NCBI RefSeq assembly: GCF_000023065.1
Contig: NC_012691.1
Coordinates: forward strand, 2,462,501-2,526,500
Length of the DNA stretch: 64,000 nt
Direction of reading: 5' to 3'
DNA from: Tolumonas auensis DSM 9187
GTDB taxonomy: Bacteria > Pseudomonadota > Gammaproteobacteria > Enterobacterales > Aeromonadaceae
Part shown: one piece after another, positions 21,038-29,724 of the stretch
Numbering within the stretch: position 1 is the first letter of the stretch
Layout of the letters: every line of letters begins with the position of its first letter
Notes under the pieces: model-generated
Told to the model about the DNA's origin: nothing
Seen by the model: only the letters and a program-made list of their open reading frames with translations
The model's database searches: none
Made by a program: the position numbers and the translations under genes

Positions 21038-21398
21038 GGGGCTGATTCTGGATTCGACGGGACACTCGAAACCCAAGGTGCATGCCGAGGTGCGGTAGGC
21101 CTCGTTAACAAACCGCAAAAAAATAGTCGCAAACGACGAAACCTACGCTTTAGCAGCTTAATACCCTGCTCGGAGCCCTTCTACCCTAGCTTGCCTATGT
21201 CCTAGGGGATTGGAAGGTCATCTTTCATAGGATCGCGTGGAAACCTTGTCTGGGGTGGAAGCGTTAAAACTAATCAGACTAGTTATTCAGTAGCGTGTCG
21301 GTCCGCAGCTGGGTGGCGAATTTAAAGATTCGACTAAGCATGTAGTACTGAGGATGTAGGTTTTTCGGACGCGGGTTCAAATCCCGCCAGCTCCACCA
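21038..21398 (+). ncRNA. ssrA: transfer-messenger RNA (tmRNA)
   Basis: A one-piece tmRNA of 361 nt, beginning GGGGCTGATTCTGGATTCGA and ending in the T-arm GGGTTCAAATCCCGCC, acceptor AGCTCC and encoded ACCA, which pairs with the 5' GGGGCT. The tag reading frame at 21129-21161 encodes ANDETYALAA followed by TAA; E. coli has ANDENYALAA. The 3' end is the attachment site of the island that follows, and the gene is intact after integration. Confidence 0.98.
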
Positions 21399-21400
21399 AA
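21385..21400 (+). other. attL-side attachment sequence (ssrA 3' end)
   Basis: The last bases of ssrA, CGCCAGCTCCACCAAA, recur in imperfect form (CGCCAGCCCACCAAAA) at 48140-48155, 26.7 kb away, each followed by an ssrA-type terminator. ssrA 3' ends are standard targets of P4/CP4-57-type integrases. Confidence 0.75.
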
Positions 21401-21432
21401 TACTTGTACGAAGCAGTACAAAGAAATACAAA

Positions 21433-21466
21433 AACCCGCGCAGCATAAGGCTTCGCGGGTTTTTTA
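21433..21466 (+). terminator. ssrA Rho-independent terminator
   Basis: AACCCGCG and CGCGGGTT form a perfect stem around a 13-base loop, followed by a T-run and ATTGTC. A near copy lies at 48198-48231. Confidence 0.85.
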
Positions 21467-21512
21467 TTGTCCGATGTAATCCACAATAGTTCACCTAGAG
21501 CCAATAAAAATA

Positions 21513-21560
21513 GTAACATTATTGGTAACACCGGTCTGGTAACATCAATTTTGGTGTTAC
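21513..21560 (+). repeat. GTAACA-type repeats upstream of the integrase (candidate arm sites)
   Basis: GTAACA at 21513, GGTAACACC at 21524-21532, GGTAACAT at 21538 and the inverse GGTGTTAC at 21553-21560 crowd the 50 bases before the integrase gene. The same GTAACAC(C) word occurs twice at 48057-48075 near the other end. Placement fits integrase arm-type binding sites, with possible autoregulation; this is inference. Confidence 0.55.
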
Positions 21561-21578
21561 TGTTGTGGAGATGCCTCT

Positions 21579-22826
21579 ATGAGTAAAGACAAATTAACCG
21601 ACTCCAAGCTGCGAACAGCAAAGCCGGAAGACAAAGAATACAACCTCGGTGATGGGGATGGTCTGTATCTAAGGATCAAGCCCAACGGTAACAAAATGTG
21701 GTTATTCAACTACTACCGTCCAGACAATAAAAAAAGAGCTAATTTAAGTTTTGGCCCCTACCCTGATGTTACTTTGGCGGCTGCCAGAGAGCGGCGTAGG
21801 CAAGCACGTGCGTTGTTATCTGAAAACATTGACCCACAAACCTACTTGCAAGAACAAATCGCAATTACCAAAGCCAGAGATGAGGCAAGTAGTAACACGT
21901 TCGTTAAGATTGCTAGGCAATGGCTGGATATGAAGCGCCATGATGTTTCTGAAGACTATGCAGAAGACACATGGCGTTCACTCGAAATGTATATCCTTCC
22001 AGAGCTAGCGAACAAAACCATAGATCTCATCCGTGCCCCGATGGTTATTTCTCTACTGCGACCGTTAGAAGCCGATGGCAAGCTGGAAACAGTCCGTAGG
22101 CTTTGCCAGCGTGTAAATGAAATTATGTCTTATGCCGTTAATCACGGGCTTCTCGATGCAAACCCTTGCGCTGATATTCGAAAAGTATTCAAGAAACCAT
22201 CTAAAAAACACATGCCAACAATCAGACCCGATGAATTACCGCTTCTGATGGCAGACATTATCAATGGTCGTTTAGATGCCACCACCCGCTGCCAGATTGA
22301 ATGGAGTCTTCATACCCTAGTCCGACCGAACGAGTCAGCCGGTACGCGATGGGATGAGATCGACTTAGAATCTAAGATATGGACTATTCCGGCAGAACGG
22401 ATGAAGATGGATCGAACGCACCGGATTCCATTAACAAAACAAGCCATTGCCCTGCTTGAAAGAATGAAACCAATCAGTGGTCATCGACCCCATGTATTTC
22501 CCAGTTATCGTAATCCACTTGGTCATATTCATGAACAAACTGCAAATGCAGCATTGAAACGCCTTGGCTATGGCGGTCGACTGGTCGCTCATGGTCTGCG
22601 CTCTCTTGGAAGCACAACGCTAAACGAGCAGGAATTTAACCCTGATGTTATTGAGGCTGCGCTGTCTCATGCAGATGATAATGAGATCCGTCGGGCCTAC
22701 AACCGAAGTGATTACTTTGAACAACGCATAAAAATGATGCAATGGTGGAGTGATCATATCGAGGCTGCGGCCCAAGGATGGTTCAGTCTGGGTGGCAGTA
22801 AGGGATTAAAAATAGTAAATAGTTAG
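21579..22826 (+). CDS. P4/CP4-57-type tyrosine recombinase (integrase)
   Basis: A 415-residue site-specific recombinase that would catalyse integration and excision at ssrA. N-terminal DUF4102 arm-binding domain (KLTDSKLRTAKPEDKEYNLG, GLYLRI), a core-binding domain at about 105-205, and the catalytic domain with Arg249 (LVRPNE), His338 and Arg341 (HGLR), His364 (LSHADDNE) and the nucleophile in the AYNR motif (Tyr374). All catalytic residues are present, so it looks functional. It sits at the ssrA end and reads into the island; a strong terminator follows. Confidence 0.95.
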   Translation: MSKDKLTDSKLRTAKPEDKEYNLGDGDGLYLRIKPNGNKMWLFNYYRPDNKKRANLSFGPYPDVTLAAARERRRQARALLSENIDPQTYLQEQIAITKARDEASSNTFVKIARQWLDMKRHDVSEDYAEDTWRSLEMYILPELANKTIDLIRAPMVISLLRPLEADGKLETVRRLCQRVNEIMSYAVNHGLLDANPCADIRKVFKKPSKKHMPTIRPDELPLLMADIINGRLDATTRCQIEWSLHTLVRPNESAGTRWDEIDLESKIWTIPAERMKMDRTHRIPLTKQAIALLERMKPISGHRPHVFPSYRNPLGHIHEQTANAALKRLGYGGRLVAHGLRSLGSTTLNEQEFNPDVIEAALSHADDNEIRRAYNRSDYFEQRIKMMQWWSDHIEAAAQGWFSLGGSKGLKIVNS

Positions 22827-22863
22827 CTAACCTGTGATCGGTTTAACAAGCATTAACTGCATA

Positions 22864-22903
22864 AACAAGTCGGTACTGAATATCAGTACCGACTTGTTTT
22901 TTC
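22864..22903 (+). terminator. Rho-independent terminator after the integrase
   Basis: A perfect stem of at least 14 bp (ACAAGTCGGTACTG/CAGTACCGACTTGT) with a 5-base loop and six T. The A-run on the other side makes it potentially bidirectional for the convergent HEPN gene. Confidence 0.9.
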
Positions 22904-22943
22904 TCAGCTATTCAGCAGACCTCGACTTTCATTCTTGCACTAG

Positions 22944-23330
22944 TCATTGAATGAAGCGTGTATTCAACAATTGGTATAGCGCCATCATTGCGGCAAAATG
23001 TGCGGGCAAGCGGCGGTAGATTTCTAAGGCTAGATCATCTTTGTAAGTTTGAGATGTAAGCACGCGATCTTTCAGCATACTTAGCCATTCAGACTCATCA
23101 TTTAACCAATGAATTGCATACGCCTGCTGGATACTTTCTCGTGGAGTGTTAACTTCGATACCTTCAATTGCTAAACATTTCTTTAGCATTTTCCATGTTA
23201 GTTCAATAGAAAACTCAAATCGCTGGATACAGGCATCGACAACCAATGGCTGAGAAAGATCAAAGGCAAGAGATTCTTCCAGACGTTTTAATGCATTACC
23301 TAATGCATCAATTTTTAATTGGGCGTTCAT
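22944..23330 (-). CDS. HEPN-type protein, HI0074 family (nucleotidyltransferase partner / putative toxin)
   Basis: A 128-residue all-helical protein with the HI0074-family core RFEFSIELTWKMLKKCL and the LTSQTYKDDLALEIYRRLP segment. Such proteins pair with minimal nucleotidyltransferases; several HEPN/MNT pairs work as type VII toxin-antitoxin systems in which the MNT modifies and silences the HEPN RNase. An R-x4-H string (RRLPAH) is visible near residues 105-112, resembling the HEPN catalytic motif, but HI0074 members often lack a defined active site. Its start overlaps the MNT gene by 23 bases, implying coupled translation. Confidence 0.85.
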   Translation of the reverse strand: MNAQLKIDALGNALKRLEESLAFDLSQPLVVDACIQRFEFSIELTWKMLKKCLAIEGIEVNTPRESIQQAYAIHWLNDESEWLSMLKDRVLTSQTYKDDLALEIYRRLPAHFAAMMALYQLLNTRFIQ

Positions 23331-23619
23331 ATAGCAGCCTCTTATCCTTTTCTATCTGAATCCGTAACGGGCTGCTTAGCTGTTCGTGATCTAAACGGAT
23401 GCAATCTATTGGCAACAAGGTATCTGCATCATCAACAATATTTACTATTGTCTGCCAATTTCTCTCGCTAGCATTAGGACACAAAATAGCGAGATCGATA
23501 TCCGAACGCTCACGATGATCCCCTCTTGCTCGAGAACCAAACAGGTAAATAGCTTCTACAAATGGCAGATCCGCTATTTGCTGTAGAAAGTGATAATTCG
23601 TTAACTGCATAGCTCCCAC
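23308..23619 (-). CDS. minimal nucleotidyltransferase, MntA/HI0073 type (putative antitoxin)
   Basis: A 103-residue protein with the polymerase-beta-superfamily signature GSRARGDHRERSDIDLA, the GSx10DxD motif that binds nucleotide and metal. Family members adenylylate (AMPylate) the HEPN partner. Either the GTG at 23619 or the ATG three codons on (23610) could initiate; neither ribosome-binding site has ideal spacing. It lies 86 bases after the HerA gene and overlaps the HEPN gene. Confidence 0.88.
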   Translation of the reverse strand: MGAMQLTNYHFLQQIADLPFVEAIYLFGSRARGDHRERSDIDLAILCPNASERNWQTIVNIVDDADTLLPIDCIRLDHEQLSSPLRIQIEKDKRLLYERPIKN

Positions 23620-23680
23620 TTAACCTTGTCAAAACTAAGCAAAGTCTAGCATATGGCGCATGTTCCTCTAATAGTTGGAT

Positions 23681-23710
23681 TGTAGTAACCAAATTAATTT
23701 GGTTACTACA
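23681..23710. repeat. 30-bp perfect palindrome at the 3' end of the HerA gene
   Basis: The sequence from 23681 to 23710 is its own reverse complement, core ACCAAATTAATTTGGT, without a spacer. It spans the HerA stop codon (23706-23708) and separates the SIR2-HerA block from the HEPN/MNT pair. As RNA it would form a hairpin; as DNA it could bind a dimeric protein. Confidence 0.85.
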
Positions 23711-25490
23711 TGTTGCTTTCATTGCTCCACAACTTCATTAAATTAACATCCTCACTATCTGGCTGTTTTTCTCTTTCTAACAGATCAACCTGTAGAACCA
23801 TGGGGAGATCAAATGAGGTTCCTGTCACAATGCAACACCCACGAGATAAGTTAGGTATCATATTCCTCGATATACTATCTAATGTGCTGATTGAATTATC
23901 TATAAGTTGTAAATCTCTCTCATTGACTAACCTATGGATAAAGAAGTTATGCACTTGTGAAATAATAGTTGGAGAAATATCTGCGGGGCGCTGACTTGAT
24001 AAAGTCAGAAAAAATCCGAACTTTCTCCCCTCTTTAATAATCTCTTCAAATTGTTCTAAGCGATAGTCTTTCCAGCTTTCACTTTCACGAGTTGACTGAT
24101 GAGATAAAATATTATGCGCTTCATCAATGATCAAATGAACTGTATTTTTCGGCGGATTATCAACATTATCCCTGTGAGGATGATAATAGTGCTTCGCAAT
24201 TAGCAATGGGAGTACTTTCTTTATACTTTGATTGCACTTTCTAAATGAGATAATTGTAACAGTTTTTTTATTGACTTCTTCATCCACCACAGAAATAACT
24301 TTTTTAAGTGCATTTAGAGATGCGTCTATTCTTTTTAATAATGGCTGAATAAACTCATATTGAACATAGCCAAAAATCAAATCGTTAATTAGCTGCAAGT
24401 CACAACGAAGCTTTAGTTCCTCGAAAGCATCTATCGTTTTTAGTTTCAAGCTGTCGACTTTAGACTTAAATACTAAGTTATAACCATTAGATTCTGAATT
24501 AAAGTAAACCGTAGAACCACCAAACAAGCAATAAAAATTTGATCGAGTAGTGTTCCAACCAACAGACTTCAATAAGATGTTTATATCATCCAACTCCAAC
24601 AAACTAGCTACATTTCTAACCAAATCCAATGAGTCAGCCTTGGGTTGCGCCGCGGTAAATATTCTTTCAAATGTTTTCTTTAAATAAATCTCCAAGCTAT
24701 TATCTATGCTTTTATATTTATCCTTGCTGTTAATTATTCTATTTATAAATGGCTTTTGAGTATTGGCAGTAGCCTGAAATAGAATGCAAAGTGATTCCAA
24801 ACTCCAGAATTCATTTTTAGATAGTGGGAATTTATCTGATTCATCTTTTGTGTTTAGATTGTAAATGGTTTTGTATTTTTTAGATACCAGTTGATTGGTT
24901 GCGTACTCTCCATTAAAATCCACTACAACAAACCTACTTTTCCCGCAAATTTGTTCAATTTTATGTTCAAATAAAGTAGTATATAACTTTGTTAACGTAT
25001 TTGATTTCCCACTACCAGTATTGCCAAAAACACCAATATGAGTATTAAATAATTTATCCCACTTCAAAGAGATTGGTATTTCTTCTTTCAATAACCGACC
25101 TATTATGAAATCTTCGTCCACTGGTTTACCATAAATATCTGAAACTCTCTCTTCCTCAAGAAGATATACTCTATCTTTGATAAGAGGCAGGTACTTGATA
25201 CCCTCGAAAAAAACTCCCTTTTCAAAATAACCTATTGGTTTTAGCTCTACTCTCCTAATATAATATCTCTTTTCTTCATTATCTTCATAACGTTTCTCAT
25301 CAAGAAACTCTCCCTCAACAAGACAAATAATTTCTTTAAATCCGCGCTCTATTTTTACGAACTCTCTGATTGATATACCTTTTAATAATTTCCCACCGTA
25401 GAATAAAGTATCTTTGTTAGATTCCTCATAAAGTCTAGCCGTGACAGTTACACCATTTACGCCAACTACCTCACCAACCAATATAGACAT
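23706..25490 (-). CDS. HerA-type ATPase of a SIR2-HerA defence system
   Basis: A 594-residue protein: N-terminal HAS-barrel (MSILVGEVVGVNGVTVTARL), then a HerA/FtsK-type ATPase with Walker A GNTGSGKS at 156-163, VVVDFNGEY, Walker B HLIIDEAHNIL at about 455, and the HerA-typical LSSQRPADISPTIISQVHNFFIHRL with sensor and arginine residues. HerA ATPases form hexameric rings. It begins 9 bases after the SIR2 gene, with GGTGG before the ATG. SIR2+HerA pairs (also called Nezha) are known anti-phage systems that act by NAD depletion or DNA degradation. Markedly A+T-rich compared with hsdR. Recognition of the family is firm; activity is inferred. Confidence 0.88.
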   Translation of the reverse strand: MSILVGEVVGVNGVTVTARLYEESNKDTLFYGGKLLKGISIREFVKIERGFKEIICLVEGEFLDEKRYEDNEEKRYYIRRVELKPIGYFEKGVFFEGIKYLPLIKDRVYLLEEERVSDIYGKPVDEDFIIGRLLKEEIPISLKWDKLFNTHIGVFGNTGSGKSNTLTKLYTTLFEHKIEQICGKSRFVVVDFNGEYATNQLVSKKYKTIYNLNTKDESDKFPLSKNEFWSLESLCILFQATANTQKPFINRIINSKDKYKSIDNSLEIYLKKTFERIFTAAQPKADSLDLVRNVASLLELDDINILLKSVGWNTTRSNFYCLFGGSTVYFNSESNGYNLVFKSKVDSLKLKTIDAFEELKLRCDLQLINDLIFGYVQYEFIQPLLKRIDASLNALKKVISVVDEEVNKKTVTIISFRKCNQSIKKVLPLLIAKHYYHPHRDNVDNPPKNTVHLIIDEAHNILSHQSTRESESWKDYRLEQFEEIIKEGRKFGFFLTLSSQRPADISPTIISQVHNFFIHRLVNERDLQLIDNSISTLDSISRNMIPNLSRGCCIVTGTSFDLPMVLQVDLLEREKQPDSEDVNLMKLWSNESNM

Positions 25491-25499
25491 ATTTCCACC

Positions 25500-26648
25500 C
25501 TACACCAAAGGGGTAATAGAAAAAACATTATTATTGAATTCGCTGAAGTTTAAGTTTTGTTCGATCTTAATAAACTTAACATTGGCATATTCAGCAAAAT
25601 AGCTTTTCATCTTTGAAAGCTGGGAATCATCAAAACAGCATATATACATTGTAAGATAATTGTTGGATAGAGACCTTTTAACTAAATGTCTAATATGTTC
25701 ATCTGCAAATGAAAAACCAAAAACAATTAATGTCGATTGTCTTTTTTCTAACTGGTAACTCATATACCTTAGCATTTGATAGTAATGCTCCTCAAATACT
25801 GTTTCATAAAACTTCCATTTTGTGGGATTAACAATTGGAAGTTTATTGTACTTAACCCAGAATTCCTTTTCTATTTCGTCAAAATCAGAGGAGAATTCAA
25901 TTTTTAGCTCTTCTTTTTTTGAGTCAGATTTTTTAATAAAAGATTTAAATATTTTCAATTCGCTTTCTGGAAATCGCTCAATCAATCTATCATTATTGTT
26001 ATTATGGTATTGGACTTCTATTGATTCACCTTTCTTTCTCCAATAAGCAGATCCATGCAGGTGAATAATGTTTACCTGAGGAACTATAGTGGCATTCTTA
26101 TCAAAAGTGCTTTTCCTAACCTGTATTGAATCAAAATTTCTAGCTTCGACCACTTTTCGCTTAAAACCATTTGACCCGTCATTTAAATTTAACTGAGTTT
26201 TATTTTCTTCAAGCAACTCTTCGTAAGCTTCAACAAAACAAGAATCATAATTGGTTGTAAATATATTAACCTTTTTTTCTTGATGATGTTTTTTATCCAA
26301 AATAGAAAACAGTGTAAATAATAGCGCTTTGTAATTACTCATTACCTCTAATTCAATTCTATCATCAAAGTCAATATGCCAACCTTTGTTTTCGCTCCAG
26401 TTAAATTTCATTACAGGCTCAATACATTCTTTGTAATAGTACATGAACAATAGAGAGTTTAAATTTTTTTTGTTTTTTGATTCAAAATAATGAGCAAGCG
26501 TTTCGATGGTTTCATAATTGCCATTTTCATCTTTCATTTGTGTTGCCAATGTTGGAAACAACCCAAATGAAGCTCCAGCACCAAATAAAAAATTTAAATC
26601 CTGCTCGTATATCTTACTTATATCTATTTTATTTATAATTTCGGACAT
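25500..26648 (-). CDS. SIR2-like NADase of a SIR2-HerA defence system
   Basis: A 382-residue SIR2-family protein with the NAD-binding GAGAS at 23-27, TTNYD at 131-135 and the catalytic-histidine motif HLHGS (His198), plus VFGFSFADEHIR near 320, typical of SIR2_2 defence effectors. The Rossmann elements are intact, so NAD hydrolysis is plausible. It is followed by HerA after 9 bases and starts 29 bases after hsdR, same strand, so it may ride on the R-M transcript. A+T-rich like HerA, unlike hsdR, suggesting the pair arrived as a unit. Confidence 0.87.
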   Translation of the reverse strand: MSEIINKIDISKIYEQDLNFLFGAGASFGLFPTLATQMKDENGNYETIETLAHYFESKNKKNLNSLLFMYYYKECIEPVMKFNWSENKGWHIDFDDRIELEVMSNYKALLFTLFSILDKKHHQEKKVNIFTTNYDSCFVEAYEELLEENKTQLNLNDGSNGFKRKVVEARNFDSIQVRKSTFDKNATIVPQVNIIHLHGSAYWRKKGESIEVQYHNNNNDRLIERFPESELKIFKSFIKKSDSKKEELKIEFSSDFDEIEKEFWVKYNKLPIVNPTKWKFYETVFEEHYYQMLRYMSYQLEKRQSTLIVFGFSFADEHIRHLVKRSLSNNYLTMYICCFDDSQLSKMKSYFAEYANVKFIKIEQNLNFSEFNNNVFSITPLV

Positions 26649-26677
26649 ATTGTTCTCACTTCTTATCTAATAAACCA

Positions 26678-29600
26678 TCACACCCCAACCATTCTCTGCA
26701 CGCTTTGCATCCATGATGTTTTAAATGCTGCATCGTTGGCGAACAGCTTGTAGAGCTCCAATTCATCTTTACGGCGCAGTAGCATCACTTCTTTCAAGAT
26801 CTTTTCGAATGCCAGTTCGCGGTTGATTGGGTCAGGGTTGTTCTGATATTTCGCTTCGAAATCAGGGTGTTTTTTCACGCTGTCGGCGATGTTCACGAAC
26901 TTCACTTTTTGCTCTTCTGGCGTTGAGCTCCAGCCTTGGAACCATTTCTCGTTGAAGTTATTGATGATCGCGTCCAGCGGATCTGTCTCGACATCACCGC
27001 CATGCCCACCACGCGGGTTCGGGTTCTGCGGGTCAACGGTGGTTTCTTGTGCATCTAAATCAATGGTGTAATTCAGTTTGACGCGCTGTAGGCCGTAAGA
27101 GGCCAGATCGACTGAGTTGAGCAGTTCATCCAGCAGATCGCTTTCTGGATCTTGTACTTTCAGTTTCGGGATCAGGAATTTGAGGAACCAGAACAGTTTC
27201 TCCCACAACAACATGTCGTAAGGAATAATCGATGCCATCTGGCCGTAGATTTTTACGAACTGCTTGGCTTTGATTTTAAAATCAACTTGCTCTGCGTTGG
27301 TGAGTTCCAGCTCTTGATTGAAGCGCTCGGCAGCGACATCGATAATGCCGCTGAGTAGTTGGGCGTCATCGCCTTTGAAATAACGCTGAACGAACTCTTC
27401 GACTTCATACCACTCATACACGCCCACGTCATCGAGCGCGTCTTTTAGCTCATGCAACACGTTAATGTCGGTCGCCTGTGATAATGATGTCGCAGTGTAA
27501 AACGGGTCGAAGGCGGCCTTGATATCATCCACCGCATTAAAGAAATCGAGAATAAATAAATCTTCGGTTTTCTTACCCCATTTCGGTGCTGCTCGGTTCA
27601 AACGTGATAATGCTTGCACGCAAAGCACACCAGCCAGTTTTTTATCGACATACATCGCGCAGAGTTTCGGCTGATCGAACCCTGTCAGATATTTGTTCGC
27701 GACAATCAGCAGGCGGTATTCATCAGTATCAAATTTATCGCGGGTGTCATTTTCAGCAAAACCATTCAGATCAGCTTCGGTATATTCAATGCCATCGACC
27801 TCTTTTGTGCCTGAGAATGCGATCAGAACTTTGAAAGGGTTGCCTATCGCGTCGAGCTGTTTGGTAATGGCTTTGAAATAACGAATGGCAGACACGATGT
27901 TCTGCGTCACCACCATCCCCTTGCCTTTCCCTTTCAGCTTCTTGGCATTCACAACATGCGGAATAAAATGCTCCAGCATGATTTCGGCTTTCACATTAAT
28001 GGTTTCCTGACTGCCTTCGACATATGCACGTAACTTCTTCTGTGCCTTTTTACTGTCGAATTGCGGATTGTCTTCGACCGATTTACTGATTTCGTAATAA
28101 CTGCGATAGGTGGTGTAATTCGCCACCACATCCAGAATAAAGCCTTCTTCGATGGCCTGTTTCATTGAATACAGGTGGAATGGCCGATAGCTGCCATCTT
28201 CCTGTCGCTGACCGAACTTCTCTAATGTGGTGTTCTTCGGTGTTGCTGTGAACGCCAGATAAGAGGCATTGCCCCGCATCTTGCGTGATAGCATCGACTG
28301 CAAGATCAGATCTTGAATATCTTCAGCTTCTTCTTCCGTTTTCCCCATCGCTTCGTTCATTTTGCTGTGCGCGGTGCCCGATTGTGAGCTGTGCGCTTCG
28401 TCGATGATCACGGCAAAACGTTTGTCGCTGAGGTCGCTAATGCCATCAACAATGAACGGGAATTTCTGGATGGTGGTGATGATGATCTTCTTGCCATTTT
28501 CGAGGGCCGATTTCAGCTCTGATGATTTATTCGCTGGCGCAATGATGTTTTTCACCTCAGAGAACTCTTTGATGTTCTCTCTGAGCTGTTTATCTAGCAG
28601 GCGGCGGTCAGTCACGACAATCACAGAATCAAATAACGGCTGATCGATGCCATGACTGCCATGCACATCATTGGTTGCTGGGTACGCCTCTATCAGTTGA
28701 TAGGCGGCCCATGTGATCGAGTTTGATTTGCCTGAACCGGCAGAGTGTTGGATCAGATAGGTGTGCCCGACACCATAATGTGCGGCATGATCGACCAGCC
28801 TGCGCACCACATCAAGCTGGTGATAACGGGGGAAGAACAGGGTGCGTTTGTTGAGTAAGTCTTTCGATGAGCCATCTAAACGCACAAAGTGCTGAATGAT
28901 GTTGGCCAGACTCACTTTGGTGAAGACCTCTTCCCACAGATAGGCCGTTTTGTGGCCGAACAGGTTGGGTGGGTTGCCCTGACCGTGATTATTGCCTTTA
29001 TTAAATGGCAGGAAGAAGGTCTCTTTACCAGCCAGTTTGGTGGTCATATAGACTTCATCGGTATCCACCGCCATATGCACCAGACAACGGCCAAAGTTCA
29101 GCAAAGGCTGATTGATGTCGCGATCTTCACGGTATTGTTTCTGGCCGTGGTAACGCGCGGTTTGACCCGTCCACGCGTTTTTCAGTTCGAGTGTCACCAG
29201 CGGGATGCCGTTAATAAACAGCACCATATCAATTTCTTGCAACGGGTTGAGTTGCGAGTAACACACCTGTCGGGTGCAACTGAAAATATTCGCGGTGAAA
29301 TTCTGTTTCACTGCCTGACTGCTGCTGGCGAGTGGCGCCGGATACATCAGGGTCAGGTAAGCATCATCCACACTTAAGCCTTTCTTGAGCAGATGCAGCA
29401 CACCGTGTTTTTTGATCAGACGGTCGAAACGCTCTAACACTTTGCGCTGCCAGTCGTTGGCATGATGCACTTTCAGCTTAGCTAATTCTTCAGCTTGCGT
29501 GTTTTCAAGAAACTGCCAGAACAAGCGTAAATCGAGGGCATATTGCTTATCGATATCAGCCGGAAAACCTTGCTGGAAACCATTATGCTGGGTGATATAA

Positions 29601-29707
29601 GCACCAGCAGGTTCATTAATACCCGCTTTCACCTCTTCCATACACAGGCCGGTTAAGGCTTTCTCTATGGCTGCTTCCAGCGCTTGTTCGTTGGTGTGGC
29701 TTACCAT
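26678..29707 (-). CDS. hsdR: type I restriction enzyme, R subunit (HsdR)
   Basis: The 1009-residue motor/nuclease subunit. The N-terminal nuclease region has EIDMVLFINGIPLVTLELKN, a PD-(D/E)xK-like core with ELK; the helicase has Walker A HSAGSGKSNSI (about 325), DEAH in IIDEAHSSQSG, the SAT-like LAFTATPKNTT and motif VI region QALSRLNR; a helical C-terminal domain follows for HsdM contact. It cleaves DNA after translocation when HsdS sites are unmethylated. AGGGAG precedes the ATG. Last gene of hsdM-hsdS-fic-hsdR. Confidence 0.95.
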   Translation of the reverse strand: MVSHTNEQALEAAIEKALTGLCMEEVKAGINEPAGAYITQHNGFQQGFPADIDKQYALDLRLFWQFLENTQAEELAKLKVHHANDWQRKVLERFDRLIKKHGVLHLLKKGLSVDDAYLTLMYPAPLASSSQAVKQNFTANIFSCTRQVCYSQLNPLQEIDMVLFINGIPLVTLELKNAWTGQTARYHGQKQYREDRDINQPLLNFGRCLVHMAVDTDEVYMTTKLAGKETFFLPFNKGNNHGQGNPPNLFGHKTAYLWEEVFTKVSLANIIQHFVRLDGSSKDLLNKRTLFFPRYHQLDVVRRLVDHAAHYGVGHTYLIQHSAGSGKSNSITWAAYQLIEAYPATNDVHGSHGIDQPLFDSVIVVTDRRLLDKQLRENIKEFSEVKNIIAPANKSSELKSALENGKKIIITTIQKFPFIVDGISDLSDKRFAVIIDEAHSSQSGTAHSKMNEAMGKTEEEAEDIQDLILQSMLSRKMRGNASYLAFTATPKNTTLEKFGQRQEDGSYRPFHLYSMKQAIEEGFILDVVANYTTYRSYYEISKSVEDNPQFDSKKAQKKLRAYVEGSQETINVKAEIMLEHFIPHVVNAKKLKGKGKGMVVTQNIVSAIRYFKAITKQLDAIGNPFKVLIAFSGTKEVDGIEYTEADLNGFAENDTRDKFDTDEYRLLIVANKYLTGFDQPKLCAMYVDKKLAGVLCVQALSRLNRAAPKWGKKTEDLFILDFFNAVDDIKAAFDPFYTATSLSQATDINVLHELKDALDDVGVYEWYEVEEFVQRYFKGDDAQLLSGIIDVAAERFNQELELTNAEQVDFKIKAKQFVKIYGQMASIIPYDMLLWEKLFWFLKFLIPKLKVQDPESDLLDELLNSVDLASYGLQRVKLNYTIDLDAQETTVDPQNPNPRGGHGGDVETDPLDAIINNFNEKWFQGWSSTPEEQKVKFVNIADSVKKHPDFEAKYQNNPDPINRELAFEKILKEVMLLRRKDELELYKLFANDAAFKTSWMQSVQRMVGV

Positions 29708-29724
29708 GTTTTCTCCCTGATTTT

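Noticed and set aside
21279-21531. Two leftward reading frames across the ssrA 3' end
   Set aside because: They lie inside tmRNA and its terminator; no ribosome-binding site or homology.
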